The notes under the pieces are model-generated. The model did no database searches, had not been told where the DNA came from, and saw only the letters and a program-made list of their open reading frames with translations. A stretch of DNA of 64,000 nucleotides from Sediminibacterium sp. KACHI17 (lineage in GTDB: Bacteria; Bacteroidota; Bacteroidia; Chitinophagales; Chitinophagaceae), in the NCBI RefSeq assembly GCF_040362915.1, contig NZ_AP029612.1, positions 2,977,501 through 3,041,500 of the forward strand. The letters run 5' to 3'. The first letter of the stretch is position 1; each line of letters starts with the position of its first letter. The position numbers were made by a program, and so were the translations under genes. Of this stretch, positions 46,877-55,565 are shown piece after piece.

Positions 46877-48067
46877 TTAAATGATTTGCTCTGTGATCTT
46901 TCCTGTCTTTTTATTTTTTAAGATCAGTTTTTTCGTACCAAAGTGAGTCATTTCTTCCTTGATAAGATAATGGTCATTATCATAAGAGATGAGATGACTT
47001 TCTTTGGTCAGACCTGTTTGTCCTCGCCAGATATCGAGTTTTACAGGCTCCCATTGTTTGCTTTTTGCTGATTTATACGCTGCGTCCAGGATCGAGTTCA
47101 CAACATATCCATCATAAAATGTTTCTTTGGGAGGAACTCCTTTTTCCATGGCATTGAACATATCCATGAACATATGGTTGTAGCCAAGTTCATTCAGCTC
47201 ATCGCCAACAGGGAAAAGCCAACCTGTATTGCTCTCCGCTTTTTCTGCAACATAATCTGCCCCCTTTCCGGTAGTGAACATGTCAAAACCTGTTCTTAAA
47301 AAACTATTGATCCAAATAGTTCCTTCACTACCCATCACTTCATCACGAAGATCCAGTCCTCCTCGAAAGGTCCAGCTTACTTCAAATTGTCCGATGGCTC
47401 CGTTTTCATACTTCACTAAACCAATGGCATGATCTTCGGCATCAATGGGTTTTACTTGAGTATCTGCCCAGCACATCACTTCTACAGGCTTGATGTCTTT
47501 TCCGATATAACTTCTGGTGATCTCAACGCAATGACAACCAAGATCCAGAATACATCCTCCGCCTGCTTGTTCAATATCCCAAAACCATTCGCTGTGTGGG
47601 CCAGGATGTGTTTCTCTTGACTTCGCCCAGAGAATTCTTCCCAAAGCACCATTCTTCACACTTTCCATGGCTTTGATGAACTTGGGTGTATAAACAAGAT
47701 CTTCCAGATAACCATTGAAGATGCCGGCTTCTTCTACTGCCAATAGCATTCTTTTGGCTTCTTCTGCATTTCTTCCCAAAGGCTTTGTAGTCATTACAGC
47801 TTTCTTATGTTTACAACATAACAAAACTGCAGCCTCATGTAAATTATTGGGAAGTGAGATGCAAACAACATCAACATCAGGATGTGCAATGGCTTCTTCC
47901 ATATTTGTGGTCCAATGGTCGCACTGATAATCAACGGCGAACTTTTTGGCACTTTCTTCTCTGCGTGAATAGATGCTTACAATTCTATCACGACTTCTAT
48001 AACCTTGTAATGAATCGGCATAAAATCGGCCAATAAAACCGGAGCCAAGCATGGCAATTTTTTTCAT
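46877..48067 (-). CDS. Gfo/Idh/MocA family oxidoreductase
   Basis: The 396-residue NAD(P)-dependent enzyme has the Rossmann motif MLGSGFIGRFYADSL (about 5-19), the cofactor segment TTKPLGRNAEEAKRML (about 93-108, the EKP-type loop in which Lys-Pro is kept) and a C-terminal sugar-binding domain with CILDLGCHCVEITR (about 172-185), including the catalytic His. Members oxidise sugars, inositols or glycosides. The permease gene is next upstream on the same strand, so transport and oxidation of one sugar-like compound is plausible. The spacer between them holds heptad palindrome B. Confidence 0.88.
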   Translation of the reverse strand: MKKIAMLGSGFIGRFYADSLQGYRSRDRIVSIYSRREESAKKFAVDYQCDHWTTNMEEAIAHPDVDVVCISLPNNLHEAAVLLCCKHKKAVMTTKPLGRNAEEAKRMLLAVEEAGIFNGYLEDLVYTPKFIKAMESVKNGALGRILWAKSRETHPGPHSEWFWDIEQAGGGCILDLGCHCVEITRSYIGKDIKPVEVMCWADTQVKPIDAEDHAIGLVKYENGAIGQFEVSWTFRGGLDLRDEVMGSEGTIWINSFLRTGFDMFTTGKGADYVAEKAESNTGWLFPVGDELNELGYNHMFMDMFNAMEKGVPPKETFYDGYVVNSILDAAYKSAKSKQWEPVKLDIWRGQTGLTKESHLISYDNDHYLIKEEMTHFGTKKLILKNKKTGKITEQII

Positions 48068-48070
48068 AAT

Positions 48071-48193
48071 GAGCTGTTATGAGATATGAATGAGTGATAG
48101 CTTATGGTTCATGGCTTATAGTCCATAGTCCATGGACTATGGTGAGTAGTGAGTAATTAGTGATTTTTTTACTCACTACTCGCCATTCACGGC
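48071..48193. repeat. heptad-repeat palindrome B
   Basis: About 16 units of 7 bases fill the whole spacer between the permease and oxidoreductase genes, among them AGTCCAT twice, GGTTCAT, GGACTAT, GGTGAGT and AGTGAGT. It contains the perfect 20-base palindrome CCATAGTCCATGGACTATGG (48123-48142) and a second stem AGTAGTGAGT/ACTCACTACT (48145-48154 and 48171-48180). It is the longest of the elements in the window. Confidence 0.85.
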
Positions 48194-49374
48194 TAAGCTG
48201 TTTTCTTTTCTTTAAAGAACAAAATAAAATAAACCAGTACACCCATGGCAATGTAAGCAGGTACGTACCAGATATTTAGCCAGTTGTGGGTTTCACCTGT
48301 TTTATAAGTGTCAACGATATAACCACTGAACCAGGTTCCTATGAACATACCTACACCATAGGTAGCGAATGTGAACAGACCCTGTGCGGCATTTTTGATC
48401 TTTGCTCCTGCTTTTTTCTCAGTATACATGTATCCGGTTACGAAGAAGAAATCATAACAGATACCATGCAAAATAATACCCGCATATAACATCCATGTAT
48501 TATTTCCGGTATCACCATACGCAAAGAAAACATATCGCAGGATCCATGCTGCCATACCCAATAAGATCATATTCTTCACACCAATTCTGTTGAAAAGGAA
48601 TGGAATGGCAAGAATAAATACTGCTTCAGATACCTGTCCTAAGGTCATCTTACTCGCAGCATTTTCAAAATTCAGTTCATTCAGGAATGGATTGGCAAAC
48701 CCATAGTAAAATGAAAGAGGAATACAAACAAGGATAGCGGCAATAAAGAAAATCAAATAAGGTCTTTCTTTAAATAATACAAATGCCTCGGTTCCCAATG
48801 CTTTTGAAGCTGAACCATCTGCACCGTTCGGAGGTGTATTGGGTAATACAAAGCTCAATAATCCTAGTCCAACAGATACAGCGGCAGCCATATGGAAAGT
48901 TGAAGCAGTTTTTTCGATTCCTAATTGTCCGATCAATACTCCCGCAACGATCCATCCGAGTGTACCGAAAACGCGAATCCATGGAAACTGTTTTCCGGGA
49001 TCCGTCATTTGTGAGAAGGCAACACTATTACTTAATGCAATGGTTGGCATATATAAAAGGGAGTAACCCAGGATCACCCAGTAAAAAGTACTACTATCAG
49101 TTATTTGAGTGGCCAGAAAAAGAAGTGCGCCACCGATCAGGTGTAGTACACCCATGATTTTTTGTGCAGCAAAAAAACGATCAGCGATCATTCCGACAAA
49201 AAAGGGAGAGATCATGGTTGCAATGGCAAGAGCACTGTAAGCAGCACCAATTTCAACTCCTGTTGCCTGTAAATGTTCACCCATATACGTTCCCATGGTA
49301 ACATACCAGGCACCCCAAATGAAGTATTCAAAGAACATCATGGAGGCAAGCAGCGATCCGGTTTTGGTATTCAT
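48193..49374 (-). CDS. MFS permease, nucleoside:H+ symporter family (NupG-like)
   Basis: This 393-residue protein has about twelve membrane helices in two halves around a short central loop (PPNGADGSASKALGTE, about 180-195). The N-terminus MMFFEYFIWGAWYVTMGTYM and SPFFVGMIADRFFAAQK (about 55-71) match the NupG/XapB nucleoside permease branch of the major facilitator superfamily. In Bacteroidota this branch often sits beside Gfo/Idh oxidoreductases and may carry sugars or cyclitols; the substrate is not settled. The stop codon abuts heptad palindrome B. Confidence 0.85.
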   Translation of the reverse strand: MNTKTGSLLASMMFFEYFIWGAWYVTMGTYMGEHLQATGVEIGAAYSALAIATMISPFFVGMIADRFFAAQKIMGVLHLIGGALLFLATQITDSSTFYWVILGYSLLYMPTIALSNSVAFSQMTDPGKQFPWIRVFGTLGWIVAGVLIGQLGIEKTASTFHMAAAVSVGLGLLSFVLPNTPPNGADGSASKALGTEAFVLFKERPYLIFFIAAILVCIPLSFYYGFANPFLNELNFENAASKMTLGQVSEAVFILAIPFLFNRIGVKNMILLGMAAWILRYVFFAYGDTGNNTWMLYAGIILHGICYDFFFVTGYMYTEKKAGAKIKNAAQGLFTFATYGVGMFIGTWFSGYIVDTYKTGETHNWLNIWYVPAYIAMGVLVYFILFFKEKKTA

Positions 49375-49631
49375 ATTGCTTTGGTTTTGGTTAGTTTCGT
49401 TAGATTAAAGCTTGAATAGGAAGTGATGAATTTACTGATTATTCAGTTTCCATTGTCCAATCAATAAAATTTTTAAATCTCTTCGCGTTCCATTGAGCCT
49501 CGAAGAACAGTTATAGGGGCAATGATGATCATTTTATCAGATAGATTGACGTAAATACGGATACCTGAATTGCGCAGTTAGGAATTTTGAAGCCATCGAA
49601 AAAGGTGGTATCATGATAGTATAAAAAAGGC

Positions 49632-50288
49632 TTATGGGAGATTGAAAAACTCTATTTCTTTTTCGTATTTCCCTTTGTTAGCAACCGCCCACTCGTAGAT
49701 ACTGGCTAGTCTTTTCCATTCGCCATCAATTTTTTCATAGATCCAGAAAGCGCCTTCTTTTGAGAAGATATTACTCTTGCCGAGGTAGAAAAAGCAAAGT
49801 GTATTGTTTCGTAAAAAGATCGGAGTTGAAAAATGATGAACTTCCATGCAGATCTTTTGCTGTGGCTTTAGTTTACTTTGATCTGTTTTGATCAGAAGTG
49901 GGTCTACCTTTTCTAAGGGGATCATAAATGCAAACGGAAACATTTTTGCCGGCCATTTCATACCCTTGATCAGATCCAATTGCGCAACGATATATTTTCG
50001 TTCTTCCAATGTGAATCTTGTTTTGCGTTTTACATATGCCGCCTGATCAGGATCCCATTCCTTAAATTCTTTATCAGCTAAAAAATTAGCTTTCACTTTA
50101 TTGATGATAGCAGTATCTACCTTATCTGAATAGAAAAAAGTATCACATTCCTGATAGGTAAATGGGCGGTCATTGAACCAGTTACTATAAATATCTCTGA
50201 TGAGTGTAGCCGCCGAAGAGTTTTCCTGAGCATGAACATGCAGAGAAAAAAAGAAACAAAAAAGAAAGAGGGGCGTATACAAACGCAT
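49632..50288 (-). CDS. hypothetical exported protein
   Basis: I do not recognise this 218-residue protein. A signal peptide (about 1-20, ending HVHAQ) points to the periplasm or surface. The mature part is mixed alpha/beta with no clear motif; FTLEERKYIVAQLDLIKG (about 98) and GAFWIYEKIDGEWKRLAS (about 183) are typical of small Bacteroidota exported proteins of unknown role. I start at 50288 because the in-frame codon at 50300 is TTG. The 257 bases upstream of the permease start at 49374 contain no gene or clear element. Confidence 0.7.
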   Translation of the reverse strand: MRLYTPLFLFCFFFSLHVHAQENSSAATLIRDIYSNWFNDRPFTYQECDTFFYSDKVDTAIINKVKANFLADKEFKEWDPDQAAYVKRKTRFTLEERKYIVAQLDLIKGMKWPAKMFPFAFMIPLEKVDPLLIKTDQSKLKPQQKICMEVHHFSTPIFLRNNTLCFFYLGKSNIFSKEGAFWIYEKIDGEWKRLASIYEWAVANKGKYEKEIEFFNLP

Positions 50289-50363
50289 ACTATCCAACAA
50301 AATTGATGCCTTTAAAGATATTTAGATTTTTGGGATCCGCCCTTTAAAGATATTAGAATCGTA

Positions 50364-51527
50364 TTAAGATAGTGCCTGAAGAATATCTGCCAATATATCT
50401 TCCCGATGCTCAAGCCCCACCGAGATACGGATCAATCCGGGTGTTATATTCACTGCTAGTCTTTCTTCTTCCGTGAGTTTAGCATGCGTGGTACTGGCAG
50501 GATGTGAAGCAATACTTCGCGTATCTCCCAGATTTGCAGTCAACGAGAGCATCTTTAAACGATTCAAAAAATGACGCCCTGCTTCCAGTCCACCTTTTAG
50601 TTCAAAACAAACAATTCCGCCTCCATTTTGCATTTGCTTGGTGGCAATGGCATATTGTGGATGACTCTTTAAAAATGGATATTTCAACCAGCTGAGTTTC
50701 GGATGATTTTCTAACGCAGTGGCGATGTGCAAAGCATTGGCAGCATGTCTTTCCATTCTTACATCCAATGTTTCCAGGCTCTTACTCAATATCCATGCAT
50801 TGAATGGAGATAAGGCTGGACCTGTGCTTCTGCAAAACAGATAAATATCATGGATCAATTCTTTTTTTCCTACAATAACACCTCCCAATACGCGCCCTTG
50901 TCCATCCAGCCATTTTGTTGCAGAATGAACAACAAGATCAGCCCCATATTCTATTGGACGTTGGTTGACGGGTGTGGCGAAGCAATTATCTACATTTAAA
51001 ATGATCTGATGTTTACGAGCCACCTTACCGATCATGTCCAGATCCAGTATATCCAATCCGGGATTGGTAGGTGTTTCGAGATAGATCATTTTTGTATTGG
51101 GCTGTATCGCTGCTTCCCATTCTTCTTCTGTAGCATTGGCGGCTATATATGAGTGATCGATTCCGTATTTCGGGAGGTATTTAGAAATGACGGTATGCGT
51201 ACTTCCAAAAATGGAATTACAGGATAATAAATGATCCCCCTTTTTCATTAATGCCATAAAAGATCCAAAAACAGCGCTCATACCTGAAGCAGTTGCATAA
51301 CCTACTTCAGCACCTTCCAGCGCACAGATCTTATCCGTGAACTCCTGCACATTCGGATTACTGAACCGACTATAAATATTATCATCCGTTTCATCTGCAA
51401 ATGCTGCGCGCATGGATTCTGCATCATCAAAACAAAAACTACTCGTCAGGAACAGGGGTGTAGAATGTTCCATTTCATTCGTTTTATTCGTTTGTATGCG
51501 GATAGCATCTGTGATTTTATGGCGCAT
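50364..51527 (-). CDS. metZ: O-succinyl/acetylhomoserine sulfhydrylase
   Basis: This 387-residue PLP enzyme of the Cys/Met metabolism family makes homocysteine from activated homoserine and sulfide. The PLP Lys is in VVHSATKWLDGQGRVLGG (about 197-214), with YSRFSNPNVQEF (about 51-62) and the C-terminal LIRISVGLEHREDIL. The spelling is closest to MetZ. It diverges from metX, whose product makes O-acetylhomoserine, so the pair forms a direct sulfhydrylation route to methionine. Confidence 0.88.
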   Translation of the reverse strand: MRHKITDAIRIQTNKTNEMEHSTPLFLTSSFCFDDAESMRAAFADETDDNIYSRFSNPNVQEFTDKICALEGAEVGYATASGMSAVFGSFMALMKKGDHLLSCNSIFGSTHTVISKYLPKYGIDHSYIAANATEEEWEAAIQPNTKMIYLETPTNPGLDILDLDMIGKVARKHQIILNVDNCFATPVNQRPIEYGADLVVHSATKWLDGQGRVLGGVIVGKKELIHDIYLFCRSTGPALSPFNAWILSKSLETLDVRMERHAANALHIATALENHPKLSWLKYPFLKSHPQYAIATKQMQNGGGIVCFELKGGLEAGRHFLNRLKMLSLTANLGDTRSIASHPASTTHAKLTEEERLAVNITPGLIRISVGLEHREDILADILQALS

Positions 51528-51583
51528 GAGAACTGTATTTAAGAAATTGTATCGAATAAGAGCCCGATGTCTAAAGATTTTTA

Positions 51584-51591
51584 CAAATGTA
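51584..51591 (-). promoter_or_regulatory. -7 element of the metZ promoter
   Basis: The minus strand reads TACATTTG, an exact TAnnTTTG match, about 57 bases before the metZ ATG. No TTG is seen at -33, so an activator may be needed. Confidence 0.5.
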
Positions 51592-51621
51592 ATTCACGCA
51601 TGCCCTTATTTTGCTGTTGAA

Positions 51622-52659
51622 ATGCGGAATAATCAACTAAAGTATTTTGAAAGCAAACAGCCGTTTGTTTTAGAAAATGGGGCGGTATTACCTGAAATAA
51701 CCATTGCGTATCGCACATATGGTGTTTGGAAAGGTGCCGATACCAAAGTGGTATGGGTTTGTCACGCGTTAACGGCGAATGCAGATTGTGCAGATTGGTG
51801 GAAAGGATTGGTGGGGGAAGGTTATTTGATCGATCCTGAAAAATACTTTATCGTTTGTGCCAATATTCTTGGTTCTTGTTATGGTACCACCGGACCCACC
51901 AGTATGAATCCGGAAAATCAACAGACCTATTTCAGTGATTTTCCATCGGTAACCATTCGTGATATGGTGAATGCACATATCCTCTTGCGTAAACATTTAG
52001 GTATTGAGCAAATATTTTTACTGATGGGGGGAAGTATGGGTGGTTATCAGGTGTTGGAATGGGCAGTTATGGAGCGATCATGCATTCAGAAAATATTTCT
52101 GATTGCTACCTCACCTTCAGAGAGTGCATGGGGAGTGGCTGTTCATACTGCACAAAGACTTGCCATAGAAGCAGATCATACCTGGAAAAATAAAGAAATG
52201 AATGCAGGTACTGCCGGATTGAAAGCCGCTCGTGCCATTGGAATGCTTACTTATCGTAACTATGGTATTTTTCAGCAAGCGCAAACAGATCCGGATCCTG
52301 AGAAGATCGATGATTTCAAAGCTTCATCTTATATCCATTATCAAGGAGAAAAATTGGTGAAGCGCTTCAATGCTTATTCTTATTGGTTACTTACCAAGTC
52401 AATGGATAGTCATCATCTGGCGCGGGGAAGAGGCGGAGACCTGATCCTTACATTGAAAAGTATACCTCAGCCTGTATTGATTATGGGAATCAAGAGTGAT
52501 ATCCTTTGTCCGGTTGATGAGCAGCGATTCATGAAAGAACATATGCCCAATGCTTCTTTAGTGGAAATTGATTCCACATATGGACATGATGGTTTTATTA
52601 TTGAAACCGCTCAGATCAGCCATCACTTGAATGAATGGTTGATTGCAAATAGAAAATAG
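51622..52659 (+). CDS. metX: homoserine O-acetyltransferase
   Basis: The 345-residue alpha/beta-hydrolase-fold enzyme acetylates homoserine with acetyl-CoA. The nucleophile elbow GGSMGGYQVLEW (Ser at about 134), the oxyanion region CHALTANAD (about 46) and the C-terminal Asp and His in ILCPVDEQ and YGHDGF (about 320) form the catalytic triad. I start at 51622 (MRNNQLKYFESKQPF); longer frames overlap metZ. A TTATTTTG element ends 8 bases before the ATG, giving a very short leader. Confidence 0.95.
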   Translation: MRNNQLKYFESKQPFVLENGAVLPEITIAYRTYGVWKGADTKVVWVCHALTANADCADWWKGLVGEGYLIDPEKYFIVCANILGSCYGTTGPTSMNPENQQTYFSDFPSVTIRDMVNAHILLRKHLGIEQIFLLMGGSMGGYQVLEWAVMERSCIQKIFLIATSPSESAWGVAVHTAQRLAIEADHTWKNKEMNAGTAGLKAARAIGMLTYRNYGIFQQAQTDPDPEKIDDFKASSYIHYQGEKLVKRFNAYSYWLLTKSMDSHHLARGRGGDLILTLKSIPQPVLIMGIKSDILCPVDEQRFMKEHMPNASLVEIDSTYGHDGFIIETAQISHHLNEWLIANRK

Positions 52660-52666
52660 CAAACAG

Positions 52667-54715
52667 TTATTTACTAGGATGATAAACTCGGATCGCGTTT
52701 TTATATGCATCCTCTTTTTTTAAACTCATCTTTTTTGTTTTCTGCGCTGCAAACATTTCCATTTGATCGGTATAATGCGGACTTCCTTTTTTGGCGGATG
52801 CTCCATACGTATTGATACTTTCGATGATCGGTCCGTCTTTTGTAAAACGTACCAATTCAATGTAACTCTCGCCCTGATTGCCTTTCACCATACCATTCTT
52901 CCATGTTACAGAATACATGGCTGTTAATACATCGGGTAATCCGGGTAAGGGGATGGATTTATCACCTCGAACATGCTTCTGATAGTCGCCCAGCGGTACA
53001 TTGGTTTTACCAAAATACTGCATAAGATCTTTTCTGGTATTTTCTAGTAAACTGATACAAATAGGGGTGGTGAGTATCGCGGGTCGCTTGCCTTGTCGGG
53101 CTAATGCATAGATCTGATAATTGATATGCGCAAAAATCGTAGCACCTGTATTTTGAATATCACTGTTGCGATCCCATTGTTTTAATTGATGGATCAAATC
53201 AGCAAGTGCAGGATATTGGGAAGCATTCAGCATAAAAAGACTATCGATATCAATCGCAAAGGAGAATTTTTCAGGATATCTTCCATCATATTTTATTCGT
53301 TTGAAATCTTCATACGAGACTTTATCATATTGTTTGATCAATTCAGCAAAACGCATGCTTCTGTTATTCTCTAATGTCTCGTATCCCATGGTAAGATCTG
53401 AGAGCTTGAAATTGTCTGGTCCTTCAGTAGCATGAAATGGAGAGTGGTTGGTATTGTATACAAATCCGGATGAAGGTTGTAAAACCTGTGGTAAATTTTC
53501 CAGCGGATGAATCTCTGTCCATAAAGTCTTGGAAGTATTGCCGGGTAAGGTTCCGCGCCAGTTGTACATTTTGTCACGAACCGGAATACGGCCATTGCTC
53601 AAATAATAAATGGTGTCATATCGGTCTGCGTAAACAATGTTGTATCCCGGAATGGCCATCATGTTCAAGGCTTTTTTAAATTCTGTGAAGTTCTTTGCCT
53701 TATTCAACCAATACCATTCCTCTAATCCGCGAATATCCATTTGAGCCGGCATGCGAATAGAAAAAGTACCCCGTTCTGTGATTACGGTTGGACCATATTT
53801 ACTCCAATAAACTTTTCTTTTAACACCGATTCGGATGGCGGATACTTTTACTTTAAGATTTGCTGTTTTTTCTTCCAGCGTTTCCCATTGCCCATCAAAT
53901 AAGTATTGTAGCTTATTATTGGGATTGATGGATAACTGATAGACATCTAATTTGTCAGGCTCATTCACGGTATGTGCCCAACCCAAATATTCATTCACGC
54001 CACTTAAGATCGTAGGTGCTCCGGGAAAATTGGCACCTATGATATTCCATCCTTCTTCGCTTTGCAAATGTGCTTCATACCAGCTTACCGGTCCTTCCAA
54101 AGGTTGATGAGAATTGATCGCCAGATAGGTTTGTCCATCAGTGGTCTTCCTGGAATTAAAAGCAAATGCATTACTGCCGCCCGGTTTCATGTCATCCAGA
54201 ACGGGAACAGTATTTCCGAATATTGATTTTAATGCGCCATCAGCACCTGATAATACACATAATTGTAACACTGAATACTGCAACATATCTTTTGGCGTGA
54301 TCGGGAAAAGTTTCTTCAGTAGAACTTCTTTGGGGTGAGCTTTAGCATATGCATTGAACCCTGCTGCATAGCCTTCTAATAATCGCTTATATGCCGGTGA
54401 AATATCTGACTCATATTTCGCTGCGACCAGTTCCTTAATGCGCATGAGATGTACAATATAATCTATGGTTGCACCCTCTTTTCCTTTATAGGCACCTAAT
54501 AATGCTTTTCCGGCCATATAAGATTGTTGAATGGTGTAGAAGTCATCTTCCGCATGCGCCCATGCCAATCCATAAGCCACTTCGGCATCGGTAGGCGCAA
54601 AAATGTGTGGAACACCGAAGCTGTCTCTAACGATCTCAATTTTGTTGATGTTGAACTGTGCAGAAAGAGAGAGCACCAAAAGGGAGAAGCTGAGAAGAAG
54701 AATTGATTTTTTCAT
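52667..54715 (-). CDS. penicillin acylase family amidohydrolase
   Basis: This 682-residue exported N-terminal-nucleophile hydrolase has a signal peptide (about 1-19, ending SLSAQ). The alpha-chain part starts VRDSFGVPHIFAPTDAEVAY and the self-cleavage and catalytic Ser lies in PGGSNAFAFNSRKT (Ser about 182). It would mature into two chains in the periplasm. Relatives cut acyl-homoserine lactones, penicillin G or cephalosporins; Bacteroidota members are mostly uncharacterised, so the substrate is open. It converges with metX, 7 bases away. Confidence 0.9.
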   Translation of the reverse strand: MKKSILLLSFSLLVLSLSAQFNINKIEIVRDSFGVPHIFAPTDAEVAYGLAWAHAEDDFYTIQQSYMAGKALLGAYKGKEGATIDYIVHLMRIKELVAAKYESDISPAYKRLLEGYAAGFNAYAKAHPKEVLLKKLFPITPKDMLQYSVLQLCVLSGADGALKSIFGNTVPVLDDMKPGGSNAFAFNSRKTTDGQTYLAINSHQPLEGPVSWYEAHLQSEEGWNIIGANFPGAPTILSGVNEYLGWAHTVNEPDKLDVYQLSINPNNKLQYLFDGQWETLEEKTANLKVKVSAIRIGVKRKVYWSKYGPTVITERGTFSIRMPAQMDIRGLEEWYWLNKAKNFTEFKKALNMMAIPGYNIVYADRYDTIYYLSNGRIPVRDKMYNWRGTLPGNTSKTLWTEIHPLENLPQVLQPSSGFVYNTNHSPFHATEGPDNFKLSDLTMGYETLENNRSMRFAELIKQYDKVSYEDFKRIKYDGRYPEKFSFAIDIDSLFMLNASQYPALADLIHQLKQWDRNSDIQNTGATIFAHINYQIYALARQGKRPAILTTPICISLLENTRKDLMQYFGKTNVPLGDYQKHVRGDKSIPLPGLPDVLTAMYSVTWKNGMVKGNQGESYIELVRFTKDGPIIESINTYGASAKKGSPHYTDQMEMFAAQKTKKMSLKKEDAYKNAIRVYHPSK

Positions 54716-54785
54716 GGCAGTAGTATCTGACTGATTACAAATCTACCTGAATAAGGTTTGCAGAACCAAATCCATTCAGACTTGT

Positions 54786-54793
54786 TATTTTTG
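54786..54793 (+). promoter_or_regulatory. -7 element before the DUF6728 gene
   Basis: TATTTTTG is an exact TAnnTTTG match 14 bases before the ATG at 54808, implying a very short leader. Confidence 0.5.
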
Positions 54794-54807
54794 TTTAAAT
54801 TAGTCAT

Positions 54808-54987
54808 ATGGGGATTTTAAAACAACTTGCAGAATACCTTTATCTGAGAAAAAAAGATCCGGATCAACCACGAACTCAATGGATGAAGTATATGCATGGT
54901 ATGAACCGGATATCGTTGATCATGTTCATAATGGCTGTTTTGATCATCATTTTCAAGTTGGTGATCTTGCCTATGTTCCGCGGGTAA
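54808..54987 (+). CDS. small DUF6728 family membrane protein
   Basis: A 59-residue frame starts MGILKQLAEYLYLRKKDPD and continues through WMKYMHGMNRISL to one hydrophobic helix (about residues 36-56, FIMAVLIIIFKLVILPM) before the stop at 54985-54987. The charged N-terminal half followed by a single helix matches my recollection of the small DUF6728 proteins of Bacteroidota. An exact -7 element precedes it, and the DUF922-like gene starts 23 bases after it, so the two are probably cotranscribed. Function unknown; likely a small inner-membrane protein. Confidence 0.75.
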   Translation: MGILKQLAEYLYLRKKDPDQPRTQWMKYMHGMNRISLIMFIMAVLIIIFKLVILPMFRG

Positions 54988-55010
54988 ATCTTAGTTTTAG
55001 TAAAAATGCA

Positions 55011-55565
55011 ATGCGTATACTGTTACTATTACAGCTGTTTCTGCTCATGAAAACTGTTTCAGTTGCGCAACAGGATACTTTGTTATGGGATCCGAGATCT
55101 GAATTGAAATGGTCCGACTTCAAAGGTATTCCGGATAAACAATCTCACTATGCTGCACTTACACATGCGGAAATCAGATATCAGGTAACGATGATTAAAG
55201 GGTTGGCTCGATTTGACTTTGCAAATCTTTTTCTCAAAAAAGCTTCCTGGACAAAAAATAATACCAATCTGATCTTATTGAAACATGAGCAGATCCATTT
55301 CGACATTGCTGAGTTGCATAAACGATTACTGATCAATCTCCTGTATACACGCGAGTTTCGCGCTGCTACTTTTGAAAAGGAAGTTAAATTGTTGGGTGAC
55401 TCGATCAATAAAGCAAGAAGTATAATGGATGATAGTTTTGATCAGGATGTTTTACATTTTACTGATCGTAATCGATTGGACAAATGGGGAACAAAGATCA
55501 ACCGTGAATTAGATCGATTGAAAGCATATGATCGAAACAGTATTTTGATCAAATTGATCAATTGA
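55011..55565 (+). CDS. exported DUF922-like protein with HExxH motif
   Basis: The 184-residue protein has a signal peptide (about 1-20, ending VSVAQ) and a single domain with SELKWSDFKGIPDKQSHYAA (about 31-50) and LLKHEQIHFDIAELHKR (about 94-110). HEQIH fits the zinc-peptidase HExxH signature, and a further Asp or Glu follows in the helix, as in DUF922-type predicted metallopeptidases. I start at 55011 because it opens the signal peptide; the longer frame overlaps the DUF6728 gene. It overlaps the convergent lpxB by 8 bases. Confidence 0.78.
   Translation: MRILLLLQLFLLMKTVSVAQQDTLLWDPRSELKWSDFKGIPDKQSHYAALTHAEIRYQVTMIKGLARFDFANLFLKKASWTKNNTNLILLKHEQIHFDIAELHKRLLINLLYTREFRAATFEKEVKLLGDSINKARSIMDDSFDQDVLHFTDRNRLDKWGTKINRELDRLKAYDRNSILIKLIN

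Noticed and set aside
48071..48193. Short regular repeats resembling a CRISPR array
   Set aside because: The unit is 7 bases with no spacers, the words drift from unit to unit, and no cas genes are present.
49375..49631. Small gene in the 257-base gap before the permease
   Set aside because: No frame with a plausible start, length or composition was found on either strand.
51528..51621. SAM riboswitch between metZ and metX
   Set aside because: The 94-base gap is too short and lacks the paired segments expected of SAM-I or SAM-II aptamers; only promoter elements are visible.
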